NCBI GenBank assembly: GCA_964494325.1
Contig: CAZBTJ010000007.1
Coordinates: forward strand, 1 to 64,000
From: JAIPFM01 sp964494325
GTDB lineage: Bacteria > Planctomycetota > Phycisphaerae > Sedimentisphaerales > Anaerobacaceae
Length of the DNA stretch: 64,000 nucleotides
Reading direction: 5' to 3'
This document shows positions 62,431-64,000 of the stretch, in pieces. The notes under the pieces are model-generated. The model was not told the DNA's origin. It made no database searches and worked only from the letters and a program-made list of their open reading frames with translations. Made by a program: the position numbers and the translations under genes. Every line of letters starts with the position of its first letter. Within the stretch, counting starts at the first letter, position 1.

Positions 62431-64000
62431 TCATCGATTACGTATCACCAACCGCCAGACCTTGTTATTCGCATCGCTCACGATGAATTGACCATCTCGA
62501 CCAGAAATCATGACCACTGGATAACTGAAGCTTGCATCTCCCCCTTTAACATAGCCTAGTAAGCTACCACTTTTATTGACTCTGATAAGCTTGCCATCCT
62601 CGGCCGCAGCATAGATCAAACCCTCTTGGTCAACTGCAAGCGTATAGCCCTTGGACGAACCAAGCTGTATCACCCACTTGATTTGTCCCTGCGGTGTCAC
62701 AGCACGGAGAAAGGCATCATCTGACGCCACATAGATCGTACCATCCGGACCAAGGGCAGGTTCGGACCACCCCGAGGTGCTCATGGTGTCTGCATCTGCC
62801 AGGATTGGAGCCGACATGTCTGTGGCCCAGAGAATCTGTCCGTCTTCAGGATCAATGGCATATAAGCCGGTGTCATCCAGCAGAGTCTGGTAGATGGTGC
62901 CGTCAGCTGCAACCACAGGGGCAGTGAACGGACACCCTGATTTTGGATTGTTCGGGTCTGTCTCGTCGACAAAAGAGCAGCTCCATCGGGTTTCACCGGT
63001 GACAGGGTCCAGGGCGTAGAGATTGGGATCAAAGAGTCCACCCACGTAGATGGCACCATCTTTGCCGATGGCCGGTGAGGCAAGTATGGCCCCGGCCATG
63101 TGATAAGGGGCCCACGTGGTAAACTCCCATAGCTTGGTGCCTGCCGCACTCAAGGCCGTGAGCGAGCCTGCCTGAGAGGCGACATACACTGTGCCATCCT
63201 GCCCAACGGCCGGGGCGGCATGGATAAAACCGCCTGTATCATAGGTCCAACGCAATAAGCCACTCGGATCAATCGCATGGAGCCGTCCTTTTCGGTCGCC
63301 CACGTGGACTGTGCCATCAGGCCCCACAGAGGGTGCGCTGTAGAAAGCGGTGTCCGTTTCATAGCACCATAACAGATGCCCCTGTTGATCCAGGGTGTAG
63401 AGCTTGCCATTGTCACAGGCCACATGAGTGTGATCTTTTGCACCCACTGTCACAGGGGTCCATACCGGTGCATTGGTATTAAGGTACCATTTCCCTGCAT
63501 TGGTATTGCGGTGCCATTCCACTGCATTGCTATCAGAGACATCCAAAAATGCCAATCCTGATCGATCGTAGCCACCGCCCAGGGAAGGCCAGGGAGAGAT
63601 TGTCTCAATACCCTCACGGTGCGTTTGAATTGAGAATTGACCACTGTCCTGGATATGGGCTTCAGATGCCTCACCTGAAGGGACGACTCGGATCTGGCAG
63701 ATCAAAGAGGCCCACTGATCCGAGAGATTCCAGCTATATGTGCCTGTATCTGGCAAACCTGTTTCCAGGGGCTGCCAGGTCTGGCCATTGTCGGTACTGA
63801 TCAGCAGATCAACGGGGCCGGATGACAGCTTGCTCTCCCAGGTCACAGTCTGCTCACTGCTTGCACTGAAGGTTTCCCCTCCTGCAGGCTGGGTCACAAC
63901 ATAGGATGAGATAACATCCTCGTACACACCCATGTCAATACTTGCTCCCATCACACGGAGGTTGCCTTCAAGATCCAAGAGCGGTGTATCATAGCTTGAG
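62431..64000 (-). CDS. PQQ-like beta-propeller protein, 5' end beyond window
   Basis: Open from the stop at 62431 to the right edge, at least 522 aa. The first visible residues (YDTPLLDLEGNLRVMGASID, then MGVYE) are the usual C-terminal end of a parallel beta-helix domain, so a longer N-terminal part lies outside. A Ser/Thr-rich Ig-like linker with TWESKLSSGPVDLLISTDNG follows. Then come seven or so PQQ repeats (APAVGQDGTVYVASQAGSL, GPDGTIYVASDDAFL) to the end. Secreted, probably a binding scaffold. It should not be given a start codon from this window. Confidence 0.8.
   Translation of the reverse strand, partial: SSYDTPLLDLEGNLRVMGASIDMGVYEDVISSYVVTQPAGGETFSASSEQTVTWESKLSSGPVDLLISTDNGQTWQPLETGLPDTGTYSWNLSDQWASLICQIRVVPSGEASEAHIQDSGQFSIQTHREGIETISPWPSLGGGYDRSGLAFLDVSDSNAVEWHRNTNAGKWYLNTNAPVWTPVTVGAKDHTHVACDNGKLYTLDQQGHLLWCYETDTAFYSAPSVGPDGTVHVGDRKGRLHAIDPSGLLRWTYDTGGFIHAAPAVGQDGTVYVASQAGSLTALSAAGTKLWEFTTWAPYHMAGAILASPAIGKDGAIYVGGLFDPNLYALDPVTGETRWSCSFVDETDPNNPKSGCPFTAPVVAADGTIYQTLLDDTGLYAIDPEDGQILWATDMSAPILADADTMSTSGWSEPALGPDGTIYVASDDAFLRAVTPQGQIKWVIQLGSSKGYTLAVDQEGLIYAAAEDGKLIRVNKSGSLLGYVKGGDASFSYPVVMISGRDGQFIVSDANNKVWRLVIRNR

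Noticed and set aside
1..64000. tRNA, rRNA, IS element or prophage genes
   Set aside because: No tRNA cloverleaf ends, rRNA-like stretches, transposases, integrases or phage structural genes could be recognised by eye.

Overview
The window looks like a scaffolded (ten Ns at 7621-7630), moderate-GC chromosome piece from a Gram-negative, probably anaerobic member of the PVC group. Planctomycetota, class Phycisphaerae, is the best guess. Reasons: LpxB and OmpA/RND envelope genes; Tat-exported Gfo/Idh/MocA and aldo/keto reductase proteins; a DUF1080 protein; very large secreted CotH/lamin-tail and discoidin/ThuA-like proteins; System II (ResB/CcsB) cytochrome c maturation; and the siroheme-dependent heme route (AhbA-D) of anaerobes. 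The assignment is inferred from gene content only.

Layout. 1-8.5 kb: OmpA lipoprotein, prepilin peptidase, argininosuccinate synthase, a large exported protein, an HTH-EIIA regulator, and a DUF1080/aldo-keto reductase pair. 8.6-15.7 kb: addAB recombination nuclease. 15.9-19.6 kb: a DUF4965 glutaminase-like exported protein and hemB. 20-22.1 kb: resB-ccsB. 22.3-29 kb: a catabolic operon with a wrecked IclR regulator, a fused phosphotransacylase-acyl kinase that seems to start at ATT, an ACT protein, a VOC protein, DhaK, DhaL, an LsrF thiolase and a cupin isomerase. 29.1-32.7 kb: thioredoxin-like lipoprotein, beta-propeller/diheme cytochrome, Gfo/Idh/MocA oxidoreductase. 32.9-42.8 kb: heme gene cluster as two divergent operons, ahbA-(sigma54 remnant)-ahbB-hemX-hemA-ahbD-ahbC and cobA/hemD-hemL-hemC. 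43-53 kb: giant secreted protein, RND pump with adaptor, GH141-like beta-helix enzyme. 53-58.4 kb: lpxB, U32 protease family gene, transketolase, GNAT. 58.4-64 kb: CotH/lamin-tail protein and a PQQ-propeller protein that runs off the right edge.

How the genes fit together. With hemB, the heme cluster encodes every step from glutamyl-tRNA to heme through siroheme except precorrin-2 oxidation/chelation. Heme then feeds ResB/CcsB and the diheme cytochrome. In the 22-29 kb operon, LsrF chemistry would give acetyl-CoA plus dihydroxyacetone phosphate from a phosphorylated C5 diketone. DhaK/DhaL could make the phosphorylated substrate and the fused transacylase-kinase could recover ATP from the acyl-CoA. 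This is a plausible undescribed sugar or AI-2-like catabolic route.

Two window-wide oddities stand out. Intergenic spacers carry tandem arrays of changing 7-base units (2017, 15707, 15824, 19737, 25640, 34211, 57691). Several genes survive only as deletion derivatives (IclR at 22376, a sigma54 activator tail at 38112, a C-terminal tail at 32694, and a thioredoxin-like lipoprotein without its CxxC at 29105).
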